DNA of 64,000 bases from Vibrio litoralis DSM 17657 (GTDB lineage: Bacteria > Pseudomonadota > Gammaproteobacteria > Enterobacterales > Vibrionaceae), in the NCBI RefSeq assembly GCF_000426765.1, contig NZ_KE384567.1, positions 291,007-355,006 on the forward strand, read 5' to 3'. Position numbers and translations under genes: made by a program. The first letter of the stretch is position 1, and each line of letters opens with the position of its first letter. The notes below the pieces were generated by a model. That model had not been told where the DNA came from and did not search any database. It worked only from the letters and a program-made list of their open reading frames with translations. This document shows, in pieces, positions 51,905 through 62,272 of the stretch.

Positions 51905-51946
51905 TGTTTTTACCTTCAACCTTTACAACTACTAATGTGCTAATAA

Positions 51947-52195
51947 TTAAGCCGCTTTTTGAGCGTCTTTAACTAGTTTAGCAACACGGTCAGATACAGA
52001 TGCGCCTTGACCAACCCAGTGGTTAACGCGATCTAGATCTAAACGTAGACCTTCTTCTTGACCTTGAGCTGTAGGGTTAAAGAAACCTACGTTTTCAATG
52101 TAGCGACCAGTTGCTGCACAACGGCTGTCAGCTACAACGATTTGATAAAATGGACGCTTCTTAGCGCCGTGACGTGCCAAACGAATGGTTACCAT
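51947..52195 (-). CDS. rpsP: Small ribosomal subunit protein bS16
   Basis: 30S assembly protein. [20 protein letters not shown] at the N terminus is the family signature. ATG 52195 with GAGGA just upstream gives 82 residues; the open extension to 52255 is leader sequence. First gene of the rpsP-rimM-trmD-rplS operon. Confidence 0.98.
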   Translation of the reverse strand: MVTIRLARHGAKKRPFYQIVVADSRCAATGRYIENVGFFNPTAQGQEEGLRLDLDRVNHWVGQGASVSDRVAKLVKDAQKAA

Positions 52196-52229
52196 GTCGT
52201 CCTCTTTTGCTTTCTCAATAATTAAATTA

Positions 52230-52304
52230 GCCCCAAACCTTGTTTCTTCACTCACAATGTGAGGATAAAAACGACTTGGGGCCTCGTGCCAAAATAAAGC
52301 CCCC
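52230..52304 (-). promoter_or_regulatory. rpsP leader with mutually exclusive pairings
   Basis: TTGGGGC at 52276-52282 can pair either with GCCCCAA at 52230-52236 (7 bp) or with GCCCCC at 52299-52304 (5 bp), not both. This three-segment arrangement lies in the 244-bp ffh-rpsP gap, within about 110 nt of the rpsP start. It resembles attenuator or regulatory leader logic; no U-run follows, so translational control is as likely. Confidence 0.35.
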
Positions 52305-52439
52305 GAATTTTACTCTTATTCAGAGTCAATGCAAGAGCTTTAAGTATCTTTATGTTTAAGTTTTCATCAAAACATAGTGTGACAGAGTTAACACTTCATG
52401 TCACGGAACGCATTTAGATGAAGTTACTTGGGGATAGAA

Positions 52440-53810
52440 TTAACGACCGAAGCCGCCCATTCCCCCTCCGCCCATCATGCCTTGCATGTTACGCATCATG
52501 CCTTTCATTCCACCTTTTTGCATTTTCTTCATCATCTTCTGCATTTGAGTGAACTGCTTTAGCATGCGGTTAACGTCTTGAACTTGTGTGCCTGAACCAG
52601 CAGCGATACGTTTTTTACGTGAGCCTTTAATCAGTTCAGGATGTTCACGCTCTTTCATGGTCATCGAATTAATCATCGCTTCCATTTGCGTGAACATTTT
52701 ATCGTCAACTTGATCTTTAACATTAGCAGGTAAATTACCCATGCCTGGCAGTTTGTTCATCATGCCAGCCATACCGCCCATGTTTTGCATCTGGCCAAGT
52801 TGTTCGCGGAAATCCTCTAAGTCAAAACCTTTCTTCTGCTTGAACTTCTTCGCCATTTTTTCGGCTTTGGCTTTATCAACATTCTTCTCTAAGTCTTCAA
52901 TAAGAGACAGAACATCGCCCATACCTAAAATTCGTGAAGCAACTCGATCGGGGTGGAAAGCTTCTAATGCATCGGTTTTCTCACCAACACCTAAGAACTT
53001 GATTGGCTTACCCGTGATATGACGAACCGACAGTGCCGCACCGCCACGCGCATCACCATCTACTTTAGTTAGGATCACACCGGTTAACGGTAGTGCATCA
53101 CCAAATGCTTTTGCGGTGTTCGCCGCATCTTGACCTGTCATTGCATCAACCACAAACAGCGTTTCTACCGGTTTAATAGCTTGATGAAGGTCTTTGATTT
53201 CAGACATCATTTCTTCATCAACCGCTAAACGACCAGCGGTGTCAAGAATCACAACATCATAGAATTTTTTCTTCGCGTGATCGATGGCTGCATTAGCAAT
53301 ATCGATCGGCTTTTGATCAGCGCTAGATGGGAAGAAATCCGTCCCAACTTCAGTCGCTAAGGTTTCAAGCTGTTTGATCGCGGCTGGACGATAAACGTCG
53401 GCAGACACCACCAGCACTTTTTTCTTATCACGCTCAGTTAATAATTTCGATAATTTACCAACACTGGTGGTTTTACCCGCACCTTGTAAACCCGCCATCA
53501 AAATGACAGCCGGTGGTTGAGCGGCAAGATTTAGCGCTTCGTTCGACTCACCCATCACTGACTCAAGTTCAGCTTGAACGATCTTAATAAACTCTTGGCC
53601 TGGAGTTAGAGACTTAGAAACCTCAATACCAACCGCACGCTCTTTTACTTGTTTTACGAAATCACGAACAACAGGAAGGGCAACATCCGCTTCAAGCAAC
53701 GCCATACGCACTTCGCGCAAGGTATCTTTGATGTTATCTTCTGTTAAGCGCCCTTTGCCACTGATGTTTTTCAGTGTACCGGACAGTCTTTCGGTTAAAT
53801 TATCAAACAT
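52440..53810 (-). CDS. ffh: Signal recognition particle protein Ffh
   Basis: SRP54 GTPase for cotranslational membrane targeting. N domain at residues 1-90, G domain with GLQGAGKTT at 107-115, and a methionine-rich M domain from about 295 to the end with PGMGNLPANVKDQ and RMLKQFTQMQKMMKKM. 456 residues with a Gly/Met-rich tail. Divergent from ypjD, upstream of the rpsP operon. Confidence 0.98.
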   Translation of the reverse strand: MFDNLTERLSGTLKNISGKGRLTEDNIKDTLREVRMALLEADVALPVVRDFVKQVKERAVGIEVSKSLTPGQEFIKIVQAELESVMGESNEALNLAAQPPAVILMAGLQGAGKTTSVGKLSKLLTERDKKKVLVVSADVYRPAAIKQLETLATEVGTDFFPSSADQKPIDIANAAIDHAKKKFYDVVILDTAGRLAVDEEMMSEIKDLHQAIKPVETLFVVDAMTGQDAANTAKAFGDALPLTGVILTKVDGDARGGAALSVRHITGKPIKFLGVGEKTDALEAFHPDRVASRILGMGDVLSLIEDLEKNVDKAKAEKMAKKFKQKKGFDLEDFREQLGQMQNMGGMAGMMNKLPGMGNLPANVKDQVDDKMFTQMEAMINSMTMKEREHPELIKGSRKKRIAAGSGTQVQDVNRMLKQFTQMQKMMKKMQKGGMKGMMRNMQGMMGGGGMGGFGR

Positions 53811-54099
53811 GATTCTGCCTAATTAAACATAAGTTTTATTGAAAAAGCCGAATGAAGACACTGAGGATTCAGGAATATTTCAGCTTTTTACTCTAATTAA
53901 GTTGGGCCATTTGGCTCTCTAGTACTAGACAGTATAACGATGCAAGCTCGATGTTTCACTGACTTTCCTATTCTTGACTATTTTTTCTTCTTTATTAGGG
54001 ATAATTCATCACTTTAAAGTGGTAGAATCTTTAATTATATGACACACGTAGCCCATGTTGTGCATACGAGTTATAATCACTTATCTGATGGATTTTTTA

Positions 54100-54903
54100 A
54101 TGAGTAATATGGAAAATTTGCTTTCAATCATTGCTGTTATTTTATATTTCGCGGCGACTTGCATGATCGTCCCGGGGCTAGTGCACCGCTCTGGCATCAG
54201 AATTAAACTGGTATTTAGTTTAGCCATTCTCGCCATCGCCACTCACGGTTGGCTAATTAGCGATCTCATTTTTAACCCTAATGGGCAGAACATGAGTATT
54301 CTGAATGTCGCGTCTTTAATTGGCTTTATTATCTGTTTAGTACTCACGGTTTCGATGTGGAAAACACGTCTTTGGTTTTTATTGCCTGTCGTTTATAGCT
54401 TTGCTGCAATTAACCTATGCGCTGCTAACTTTTTGCCAAGCACCTTCATTACCCACTTTGAAGGTAAAATTGAATTACTGATTCATATCACCATTGCGCT
54501 ATTTGCTTATTCAACGCTTACCATCGGGGCTCTATTTGCCCTGCAATTGGCGTGGCTTGATCATCAACTAAAAAGCAAAAAGTCATTGGTCATTAACCCT
54601 AACCTTCCTCCTTTAATGATGGTGGAAAGGCATCTTTTCAAGGTCATACTGATTGGTACGGTTTTATTAACCGCAACACTTATTACTGGTGCTATCTACA
54701 CCGAAGGTATGTTCTCATCACCTAATGCCCATAAAAGTGTTCTCTCCTTTATTGCTTGGGTTTTATATTGCATCTTATTGTGGGGGCATTACCAACAAGG
54801 TTGGCGTGGTAGAAGAGTACTTTGGCTATCCATTAGTGGCACAAGCCTACTCACACTGGCCTACTTCGGCAGCCGTTTTGTAAGAGAAATAATTTTAAAC
54901 TGA
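54100..54903 (+). CDS. ypjD: YpjD-like inner membrane protein, cytochrome c assembly (CcsA/CcmC) family
   Basis: Multi-pass membrane protein of about eight segments belonging to the cytochrome c assembly superfamily; the tail WGHYQQGWRGRRVLWLSISG is typical of YpjD. Adjacent to ffh (divergent) and corB, as in E. coli. Start uncertain: ATG 54100 (267 residues) fits the family length, 54109 and 54088 are alternatives, and 54055 is too long. A role in heme or cytochrome handling is suggested only by the family. Confidence 0.82.
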   Translation: MSNMENLLSIIAVILYFAATCMIVPGLVHRSGIRIKLVFSLAILAIATHGWLISDLIFNPNGQNMSILNVASLIGFIICLVLTVSMWKTRLWFLLPVVYSFAAINLCAANFLPSTFITHFEGKIELLIHITIALFAYSTLTIGALFALQLAWLDHQLKSKKSLVINPNLPPLMMVERHLFKVILIGTVLLTATLITGAIYTEGMFSSPNAHKSVLSFIAWVLYCILLWGHYQQGWRGRRVLWLSISGTSLLTLAYFGSRFVREIILN

Positions 54904-54913
54904 TTTTTTATCA

Positions 54914-54962
54914 CTAAGTAACCTCAAGATGTAGAATTCAGAGCTATCTTGAGGTCACTTAG
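54914..54962. repeat. Palindromic dispersed element upstream of corB
   Basis: CTAAGTAACCTCAAGAT (54914-54930) pairs in 16 of 17 positions with ATCTTGAGGTCACTTAG (54946-54962) around a 15-nt centre containing GAATTC. The right arm plus the following GTATAAT resembles the elements upstream of mtgA and yhbY. It lies 114 bp before the corB start and may also act as the ypjD terminator. Confidence 0.85.
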
Positions 54963-55075
54963 GTATAATTGTCACACCTATTGGCAGGGTAATGAGATTT
55001 CGTCATAACTTCTAACCTCAAATTATCATGTCGATGGTTTGAATCTAATTATAATAATCAAAGGAAAACCTAAGT

Positions 55076-56359
55076 TTGGGTGAAATATCGACGGGGCTGT
55101 TGTTTGCCCTACTTGCAATACTTATCCTCATTTCTGCTTATTTCTCTAGTTCAGAAACTGGCATGATGTCGCTAAACCGCTATCGCCTACGGCATTTAGC
55201 AAATCAAGGTCACAAAGGTGCTAAGCGGGTTGAGTCTCTCCTTGAACGTCCAGATCGCCTAATTGGCTTAATCTTAATTGGTAACAACCTAGTTAATATT
55301 CTTGCCTCGGCAATTGCCACCATCATAGGGATGCGTTTATATGGTGATTATGGGGTAGCAATTGCTACAGGTGCGCTCACCTTAGTCATTTTAGTGTTTG
55401 CCGAAATCACACCAAAAACGTTGGCAGCGCTTTACCCAGAGCGAGTTTCTTATACCAGCAGTATTTTATTACGCATATTAATGAAGGCACTGTCACCGCT
55501 TGTTATTCTCGTCAACTTTATCACTAATGGCCTATTACGCTTATTAGGCGTAAGAGCGGAGGACTCAACGGGCGATCCTCTAAGTTCTGAGGAGCTCCGT
55601 ACCGTGGTAAATGAAGCAGGTAGTCTTATCCCTCGTCGTCACCAAGATATGTTGATCTCAATCTTAGATTTAGAACATGTCACGGTGAACGATATTATGG
55701 TGCCTCGTAACGAAATCACTGGCATCGACATTAATGATGATTGGAAGTCAATTGTTCGTCAGCTGACCCATTCAGCCCATGGTCGAGTCGTGTTATACCG
55801 TGATCAGATTGATGAAGTGGTTGGCATGTTGCGCCTGCGTAAAGCCTACCGCTTAATGCTTGAAAAAAATGAATTTAATAAAGAAACATTACTACGTTCT
55901 GCCGATGAAGTTTATTTCATTCCAGAAGCAACACCGCTTAACGTTCAGTTATTAAAATTCCAACGTAATAAAGAACGCATTGGCATGATTGTCGATGAGT
56001 ACGGCGATATTATCGGTTTAATTACCTTAGAAGATATTCTTGAAGAGATCGTTGGTGAGTTTACTACCTCAATGTCTCCAAGCCTTGCCGATGAAATTAC
56101 ACCGCAAAGCGACGGCAGTTACCTGATTGAAGGTAGTGCTAATATCCGTGATATCAACAAAGGCTTGAATTGGAAACTACCAACCGATGGCCCTAGAACA
56201 TTAAACGGTTTGGTTCTAGAGCATTTAGAAGATATTCCTGAAAGTTACCTCAGTATTGAAGTGGCGAATCATAAGATGGAATTAATCGAAATCGCCGAGA
56301 ACAAGATCAAGTTAGTGAAGGTCTACCCTTCGAAGAAGAAACCGAAGAAGGTGCATTAG
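55076..56359 (+). CDS. corB: CNNM-family transporter-like protein CorB
   Basis: Membrane protein implicated in magnesium/cobalt export. CNNM (DUF21) membrane domain at residues 1-185 with FSSSETGMMSLNRYRLRHL at 23-41, a CBS pair at about 205-330, and a CorC/HlyC domain to the end. 427 residues. TTG start at 55076 with AAGGA 10-12 nt upstream; the GEISTGLLF opening aligns with the E. coli homologue, supporting it. Converges with luxS. Confidence 0.92.
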   Translation: MGEISTGLLFALLAILILISAYFSSSETGMMSLNRYRLRHLANQGHKGAKRVESLLERPDRLIGLILIGNNLVNILASAIATIIGMRLYGDYGVAIATGALTLVILVFAEITPKTLAALYPERVSYTSSILLRILMKALSPLVILVNFITNGLLRLLGVRAEDSTGDPLSSEELRTVVNEAGSLIPRRHQDMLISILDLEHVTVNDIMVPRNEITGIDINDDWKSIVRQLTHSAHGRVVLYRDQIDEVVGMLRLRKAYRLMLEKNEFNKETLLRSADEVYFIPEATPLNVQLLKFQRNKERIGMIVDEYGDIIGLITLEDILEEIVGEFTTSMSPSLADEITPQSDGSYLIEGSANIRDINKGLNWKLPTDGPRTLNGLVLEHLEDIPESYLSIEVANHKMELIEIAENKIKLVKVYPSKKKPKKVH

Positions 56360-56361
56360 CA

Positions 56362-56516
56362 GAGCTCGAGTCTCGGGCGCCCAGCTTCTCGTTGCTCGAT
56401 TCTATATGGAAAGTAATATTATTTAAAAGGACCCTTAGCTTATAACAAGCTAAGGGTCCTTTTGTCTGTAACCGTTTATTCGAGATACGAGCAGCGAAGC
56501 GCCCGAGACTCGTAAT
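56362..56516. repeat. GC-rich dispersed repeat pair flanking the corB/luxS terminator
   Basis: AGCTCGAGTCTCGGGCGCC at about 56362-56380 and ATTCGAGATACGAGCAGCG continuing to AAGCGCCCGAGACTCG at about 56478-56511 lie in opposite orientation around the terminator at 56425-56463. They share GAGCAGCGAAGCGCCCGA with the repeat at 27101. Confidence 0.7.
56425..56463. terminator. Bidirectional terminator between corB and luxS
   Basis: 17-bp perfect stem AAAAGGACCCTTAGCTT (56425-56441) with AAGCTAAGGGTCCTTTT (56447-56463), loop ATAAC. Strong on both strands. Confidence 0.95.
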
Positions 56517-56522
56517 ACGCTA

Positions 56523-57041
56523 CTAGTCTACTTTAAGCTCTTGCAACATGCTTTCAGGTAGCGCTAGTTCATCATTTTTATTGACTTGAATACCCGCCTC
56601 AATGATGTTTTTAGCGATCTCTTGTGCTTCATTCAAAGAGTGCATTGAATAAGTACCACATTGATATTCATTCAATTCAGGGATCTTGTTTTGGTCCTCT
56701 ACCTTCAATACATCATTCATCGCTGCAAGCCAAGCGTCGGCTACTTGTTGTTCAGTTGGAGTACCAATCAAACTCATGTAGAAACCTGTACGGCAACCCA
56801 TTGGTGAAATATCGATAATTTCCACTTCACTACTGTTTAAGTTAGCACGCATAAAGCCTGCGTATAAATGCTCTAAAGTATGAATCCCTTTCTCAGATAA
56901 AATATCTTTGTTCGGGATACAAAAACGTAAATCAAATACCGTAATAGTATCGCCTTTTGGTGTTTGCATTGTTTTGGCAACACGAACTGCGGGTGCGCTC
57001 ATACGAGTGTGATCGACGGTGAAGCTATCTAATAAAGGCAT
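56523..57041 (-). CDS. luxS: S-ribosylhomocysteine lyase (AI-2 synthase)
   Basis: Cleaves S-ribosylhomocysteine to homocysteine and the AI-2 precursor, so it serves both the methyl cycle and quorum sensing. Metal ligands His54 and His58 in HTLEH and Cys128 in YQCGTYS; Glu57 is catalytic. 172 residues, full length. Downstream of the gshA-lipoprotein pair on the same strand, ending at a strong terminator. Confidence 0.98.
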   Translation of the reverse strand: MPLLDSFTVDHTRMSAPAVRVAKTMQTPKGDTITVFDLRFCIPNKDILSEKGIHTLEHLYAGFMRANLNSSEVEIIDISPMGCRTGFYMSLIGTPTEQQVADAWLAAMNDVLKVEDQNKIPELNEYQCGTYSMHSLNEAQEIAKNIIEAGIQVNKNDELALPESMLQELKVD

Positions 57042-57080
57042 TGCTTATTCTCCTAATTCTTTGCAACACAATTGGTTCAA

Positions 57081-57695
57081 TTAAAAAAACCAACCGCGGT
57101 TATCTTCCAGTTCAGCTTGGCACTTTTTCAACTGCCAGCCATAATTTTTTGCAGTTTGCTCTACTCGGCGAGCTACTTTAATCAGTGAAGGCTTACTCGC
57201 GTATGTCTTTCGTTTAAACCCACCACGACCGTCATGGTAAGCAAGGTACTGGCTATAAGTATCCCACTTAGAAATACCTAGGCTCTTTTGTGAACCATCA
57301 ATATACCAGCCGATAAACATAATGGCATCGCCAAAGTCATCCCTTGAAGACCAAGAGCTCACTTCGTCTTGATATTCGGACCAGACCGGATTTTGGGCTT
57401 GCGCATAACCATACGCACTACTCACTCTACCCCAAGGAATAAAGTCTAAAAAGTAGTAACGAGGAGGCTTAGCATCACCAACAAAAGCGCTTTCTTGCTT
57501 CATAAATGCCATGGAAATCTGAATAGGCACGCCATATTCATCATTCATATCTAAAGCATCTTCATACCAATCGGGGTATTGGCGAAAAATATCACATATA
57601 TTATCTTGATTATCTGGCGGCGGCGTTGCACAACCAGACAATAGGATACTAATACCAAGCATTACGCTGACGGATAGTTTTCTCCCCCAAGCCAT
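57081..57695 (-). CDS. Lipoprotein with lytic transglycosylase-like (SLT) domain
   Basis: Signal peptide with lipobox LSGC, acylated Cys at 22. MAFMKQESAF gives a candidate catalytic Glu at 68, followed by SAYGYAQAQNPVW, the order expected in SLT-domain lytic transglycosylases. 204 residues. Its ATG lies one base after the gshA stop (TAACATG), implying translational coupling. Activity on peptidoglycan is inferred from the fold signature; the pairing with glutathione synthesis is unexplained. Confidence 0.8.
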   Translation of the reverse strand: MAWGRKLSVSVMLGISILLSGCATPPPDNQDNICDIFRQYPDWYEDALDMNDEYGVPIQISMAFMKQESAFVGDAKPPRYYFLDFIPWGRVSSAYGYAQAQNPVWSEYQDEVSSWSSRDDFGDAIMFIGWYIDGSQKSLGISKWDTYSQYLAYHDGRGGFKRKTYASKPSLIKVARRVEQTAKNYGWQLKKCQAELEDNRGWFF

Positions 57696-57696
57696 G

Positions 57697-59280
57697 TTAC
57701 GACTGACCTAAATAAGAAAAGTAGTCTGCAAGGAAATCATCAAAGCTTAATTGGTCAGCATTTTCTATCTCTTGCTGAGCCTGGCGAGAACGCACCACTT
57801 CCGCTTCCATCATCTGTTGATTATAGACTTGGTACTGATGCGCTAATAATTCATCGCGATATTGTTCACCAAGTTGGCAACCGACTTTACCAATACCACC
57901 CGCTTGACGAATGTTATTCAGCAAACGACCAGAAATGGTTAACTCAGGATCGTCGATCCATGAACTTAACGTTTGGCATACCGATTGGTAATCATTTCCA
58001 CCATGCGCTTTATCCATTTCAATCGCAATTTCTTGTAACTGAGCAAACATCAACTTGCCCCAGTGAACAAGAGAATTCGGTGCTTGATCACAGCATAGTT
58101 TAAATTCTAATCCTGGCTTACGACCTTCCAAGATGACATTGTTCCAGTTATTGCGCCAGCACTCTAAATCGCCCTCTTTCATTGGTGCTGATTCTTTCAA
58201 ACCACACCAAGTCACGAACAAATCTAAAAATAGCACTTGCTCTTTAGACACCCCAATAGAGCTGAATGGGTTAACGTCTAGCGAACGAACTTCAATATAT
58301 TCAACCCCACCACGTTTTAACGCTTCCGATGGTTTCTCCCCATCTTTTGCAACACGCTTAGGTCGAATTGGCGCATAAAGTTCATTTTCGATTTGCAAAA
58401 CATTGCTGTTCAGTTGACGGTGCTCACCATCAACTTTCACGCCGAGTTTAGCAAATCGCTCTGAAGGTTTATGCATCGCAGAATTAAGCCCATCAAGGTA
58501 CTCTTGCAAACCATTGAAACCTATATGCAAATCACTTTGAGCGCTATTGGTATAGCCAAGGTCGCTCAAACGTAGCGCTGTCGCATAAGGTAAATATAGC
58601 GTCTTACCAATCTTTTCAAAATCTAGCCCAATTTCTCGGCCTTGTAAGAATGAAGGGCATAATGCTGGTGAAGCACCAAATAGATATGGAATGATCCAGC
58701 CATAACGATAGTAGTTACGAATTAAGGCAAAGTAGTCTTCTGATTTAGTATCCGCTCTTTGCTGTTCGTTTTGTTCACCATATAGGCTATCCCAATAACT
58801 TTCTGGGAAGGAAAAATTAAAGTGCACGCCAGAAATGATTTGCATCAAGCTACCATAGCGGTGCTTCAAACCTTGTCGATACAAGTTTTTCATTCGTCCA
58901 ACATTCGATGTGCCGTACTCTGCAAGCGGGATCTTATCTTCATCACTCACAAAACAAGGCATAGACATCGGCCACAACTTCTCATCACCCATTTTCGTCA
59001 TGGTGAAATGATGAACATCTTTTAATTGCTGTAGTAATACATCAACATCATGAGAAACCGGTGTAATGAATTCGAGTAAAGATTCAGAGAAGTCGGTCGT
59101 AATCCATTGGTTGGTTAACGCCGAACCTAAAGTTAGAGGATGAGGCGTTAAGGCAAGGTGATCATTAAGATCATAACGTAACGCTTCACGCTCAATTCCG
59201 CGTCCAAATTGCTTAAACGTGTTTGGGTTACTAGCAACTTGCTCAAGGCGTGCAGAAAAGTCGGTCAAAATAGCACTCAC
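57697..59280 (-). CDS. gshA: Glutamate-cysteine ligase
   Basis: First step of glutathione synthesis. Proteobacterial GshA family: [13 protein letters not shown] near residue 25, [13 protein letters not shown] near 62 and [17 protein letters not shown] near 325. 527 residues. Apparent GTG start at 59280 has no strong ribosome binding site; an in-frame TTG four codons in is possible. Overlap-like coupling to the SLT lipoprotein downstream; luxS follows. Confidence 0.95.
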   Translation of the reverse strand: MSAILTDFSARLEQVASNPNTFKQFGRGIEREALRYDLNDHLALTPHPLTLGSALTNQWITTDFSESLLEFITPVSHDVDVLLQQLKDVHHFTMTKMGDEKLWPMSMPCFVSDEDKIPLAEYGTSNVGRMKNLYRQGLKHRYGSLMQIISGVHFNFSFPESYWDSLYGEQNEQQRADTKSEDYFALIRNYYRYGWIIPYLFGASPALCPSFLQGREIGLDFEKIGKTLYLPYATALRLSDLGYTNSAQSDLHIGFNGLQEYLDGLNSAMHKPSERFAKLGVKVDGEHRQLNSNVLQIENELYAPIRPKRVAKDGEKPSEALKRGGVEYIEVRSLDVNPFSSIGVSKEQVLFLDLFVTWCGLKESAPMKEGDLECWRNNWNNVILEGRKPGLEFKLCCDQAPNSLVHWGKLMFAQLQEIAIEMDKAHGGNDYQSVCQTLSSWIDDPELTISGRLLNNIRQAGGIGKVGCQLGEQYRDELLAHQYQVYNQQMMEAEVVRSRQAQQEIENADQLSFDDFLADYFSYLGQS

Positions 59281-59362
59281 TTATTGTGGTTTGCGATCCG
59301 AGTAGGATAATCATTCTGGAAGATAATTGCCATCAGGAAAACCTGACATCAAAGAAAATAAA

Positions 59363-59403
59363 GGCCCGTTATCGATAAAGTGAATTAACATCAATAACGG
59401 GCC
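59363..59403 (-). terminator. Terminator downstream of the M16 peptidase gene
   Basis: GGCCCGTTATCGAT (59363-59376) pairs in 13 of 14 positions with ATCAATAACGGGCC (59390-59403). On the minus strand it is followed by T-rich TTTATTTTCTTT rather than an unbroken U-run. Confidence 0.75.
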
Positions 59404-59422
59404 AATCATTAACTTATGGGCA

Positions 59423-62272
59423 TTAGTGCTTAACTTCAAGGTTTTGGATAGGAATTGCTAATTTTTTCAATTCAGGAGTTAGCTTTTTAGCATCTCCTAC
59501 CACAATAATTTGAAAATCTTGTGGCTGGAACCAAGTAGCAGCGGCTTTATTGAGTGTCGGCTTATCAACCGTTTTCACTATTTCCGCTTTCTTATCGATG
59601 AAATCATCACTCAATGAGTAGTCTAAGATTGAATACAACAAGCTGGCTCTCTGCCCTGGAGTCTCATATTTCAAGGCATCTTGTTGACCAACGGCTAGAC
59701 GCATAAATGCAAGTTCCTCATCGGTCATGCCATCATGGCTATAGTTTTTCAATTCTTTCAATAATTCTTGAATAGAGGCCGCGGTAGAGTCTGCCCGCAC
59801 TTGTGCGCTATATAGCACTAAACCGGTTTCTTTGGTTCCATAAACTGCGCCACCCGCACCATAGGTAAAGCCTTTATCTTCACGCAAGTTTAGGTTGATT
59901 CGGCTATTAAAGTTGCCTCCTAAGTTATAGTTGGCTAACTGGGTCAAATACATCTCCCCTGTCGCATCATAAGGCATACCAATGCGCACTAACCGAACAA
60001 CACTTTGTGGTGAGTTAGGTTTATCCACTAAATAAATAGATTGCTTAGTTGGTGGCGTTATCTTGCCGACAGTAGGCATTGCTACTTTTTCGCCAGACAA
60101 TTTATTTAAGAAGCTCAACGCTTGCGATGCTTGTGATTGTTCAATCGCGCCAACAACTACTGCTTTCGCCTCTACCGGAGTGTAATAGCTGCGATAGAAT
60201 TGTTGTACATCGTCTAAGGTTAAGCTCTTAAGTGAATCGACACTACCATCGGCATTGCGACTAAATAAACTTCCTTTGTACAGCACTTGCTTGGTTGCTT
60301 GTGAGGCAAGCCATGATGGCTGTTGATGTGAGTAAATTAGCCCCTGGATAGTTTGATTCTTCACGCGCTCAAAATCTTGCTGATTAAAAGCAGGTTTAAA
60401 TAGCATTTCATCGGCAATTTTTAAGGTCGCATTCAGGTTTTTAGTCAATGAGGTAATCACAACACTCGACTGATAACCACCAGCGGAAAAACTCACACTA
60501 CTGCCGAGCTTGTCTAGCTCTTGCTGCAGTTGCTCACTAGTGCGCTCGGTGGTGCCCTCTTGCAACATAGCAGCAGTTAAATCGGCTAAACCTTCTTTAC
60601 CCGATGGCACATAACGGCTGCCGGCAGGAAAAGACACTTGAATAGCCACTGTTGGCGTTTCAGTGGTAGTGGTGCCAAGAACTTGAATACCATTGTCTAA
60701 ATTAAAGCGGTATAACTCAGGCATAGTGCCGGAAACTGCTTGGCCGACTTCTGGTACTTGCGAGCGGTCGAAGTTGTCTTTTGGCTGACGAATATCAAGT
60801 TGCTCATCCGTAATTTTTGGATAGTCAGGTAGATCGCGCTTCGGCGGCGTAAAGTTTGGCTTTTGCACCTCTAGCTGAGTTTGCTTTTTCGGCACCACGC
60901 TGAGCACCACTTTGTGCTTACCATCGACGAATTGTTGATAAGCTTGTTCTACTGACTCTGGTGTCACATTACGAATTTGCTCTAATTCTGTCTGTAAGCG
61001 ATCTGGCTGGTTGTAAAAAGTCTGGTTAGCAGCAAGTTGTGAAACTTTGCCACTGACACTTTGCAGCGCATAAATAGTGCCTGCTTCAGCTTGACCGGTA
61101 ATCGCATCCAGTTGCTCTTGCTTAACGCCTTCTGCTTTCACTTGCTCTAGTGCTTTATTCAATGCTTGATAGATTGGTGTGAGATTGCCTTTATCACCTG
61201 AATCACCCATTGCATACACGTATAAGGTACACGATAACTCGGCACAATCTTGGAAAGCCCCAGCATCTATAGCGACTTGGTTTTTCACTAAGTTTTGGTA
61301 CAAGATACTATTTTTACCATCACCTAGAATGGCCGCCAACGCATCAATCGACGCTTCTGACTCTGCGCCACGGTATTGGGTTGGAAATGCCATCATCACC
61401 ATAGGCTGACGAATTCGGTCTTCTAGGGTAATAAAGCGATCATTGGGTAAGCGCACTGGCTGCTTATCGGCATCAGTCACTTCTGGACCTTTAGGAATAG
61501 AACCAAAATACTTATTTACCCATTCAAGAGTTTGCGCTTCATCAATATCACCACCGATTGTTAATACTGCATTGTTAGGGCCATACCAACGTAAAAAGAA
61601 CGCTTTTAAATCATTCACATCAACGCGATCTAGGTCTTCAACATACCCGATGGTTTGCCATGAATAAGGATGATTTTTCGGATATAACGCTTCGCCTATT
61701 CTTTCATACACCAAGCCGTAAGGACGGTTATCATAATTTTGACCGCGCTCATTTTTCACCGTATCTCGCTGAATTTCGAATTTACGTTGTGATACCGCAT
61801 TAACTAAAAACCCCATACGATCCGATTCTAACCACAACATTTTTTCTAGTTGGTTAGATGGCACGGTTTCAAAGTAGTTGGTGCGGTCTCGGTTGGTAGT
61901 ACCATTTAAAGTGCCACCGGCTTCAGTGACAATCTTAAAGTGTTGCTGGTCACCAACATGCTCTGAACCTTGGAACATCATATGCTCAAAGAAATGCGCA
62001 AAGCCGGAACGGCCAATTTTTTCACGGGCAGAACCAACATGATAGGTAACGTCAACATGGACAAGTGGATCAGAATGGTCAGGAGAAAGGATAACAGTCA
62101 GGCCATTATCTAATTGATATTTTGAATATGGGATGGATGCTTTATCAGGATCAGCAGTTTGAGATTCAATGAGGTGGACACCTGGCGGCAAAGAGTTAGA
62201 TGAACTGAGCTCTCCCCACAAAGAACAACCAGATAACGTAAGAAGAGTAAAAACTAATAACCAGTTTTTCAT
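59423..62272 (-). CDS. M16 (pitrilysin) family zinc metallopeptidase, lipoprotein
   Basis: Signal peptide with lipobox LSGC, acylated Cys at 16. Zinc motif HFFEH at residues 93-97 within the first M16 domain; a second, apparently inactive M16 half starts near residue 525, giving the two-domain clam-shell layout. 949 residues. It starts immediately after the yqaA stop (TAAATG), so the two are probably cotranscribed. Substrate unknown; envelope peptide or protein turnover is inferred from family and location. Confidence 0.9.
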   Translation of the reverse strand: MKNWLLVFTLLTLSGCSLWGELSSSNSLPPGVHLIESQTADPDKASIPYSKYQLDNGLTVILSPDHSDPLVHVDVTYHVGSAREKIGRSGFAHFFEHMMFQGSEHVGDQQHFKIVTEAGGTLNGTTNRDRTNYFETVPSNQLEKMLWLESDRMGFLVNAVSQRKFEIQRDTVKNERGQNYDNRPYGLVYERIGEALYPKNHPYSWQTIGYVEDLDRVDVNDLKAFFLRWYGPNNAVLTIGGDIDEAQTLEWVNKYFGSIPKGPEVTDADKQPVRLPNDRFITLEDRIRQPMVMMAFPTQYRGAESEASIDALAAILGDGKNSILYQNLVKNQVAIDAGAFQDCAELSCTLYVYAMGDSGDKGNLTPIYQALNKALEQVKAEGVKQEQLDAITGQAEAGTIYALQSVSGKVSQLAANQTFYNQPDRLQTELEQIRNVTPESVEQAYQQFVDGKHKVVLSVVPKKQTQLEVQKPNFTPPKRDLPDYPKITDEQLDIRQPKDNFDRSQVPEVGQAVSGTMPELYRFNLDNGIQVLGTTTTETPTVAIQVSFPAGSRYVPSGKEGLADLTAAMLQEGTTERTSEQLQQELDKLGSSVSFSAGGYQSSVVITSLTKNLNATLKIADEMLFKPAFNQQDFERVKNQTIQGLIYSHQQPSWLASQATKQVLYKGSLFSRNADGSVDSLKSLTLDDVQQFYRSYYTPVEAKAVVVGAIEQSQASQALSFLNKLSGEKVAMPTVGKITPPTKQSIYLVDKPNSPQSVVRLVRIGMPYDATGEMYLTQLANYNLGGNFNSRINLNLREDKGFTYGAGGAVYGTKETGLVLYSAQVRADSTAASIQELLKELKNYSHDGMTDEELAFMRLAVGQQDALKYETPGQRASLLYSILDYSLSDDFIDKKAEIVKTVDKPTLNKAAATWFQPQDFQIIVVGDAKKLTPELKKLAIPIQNLEVKH

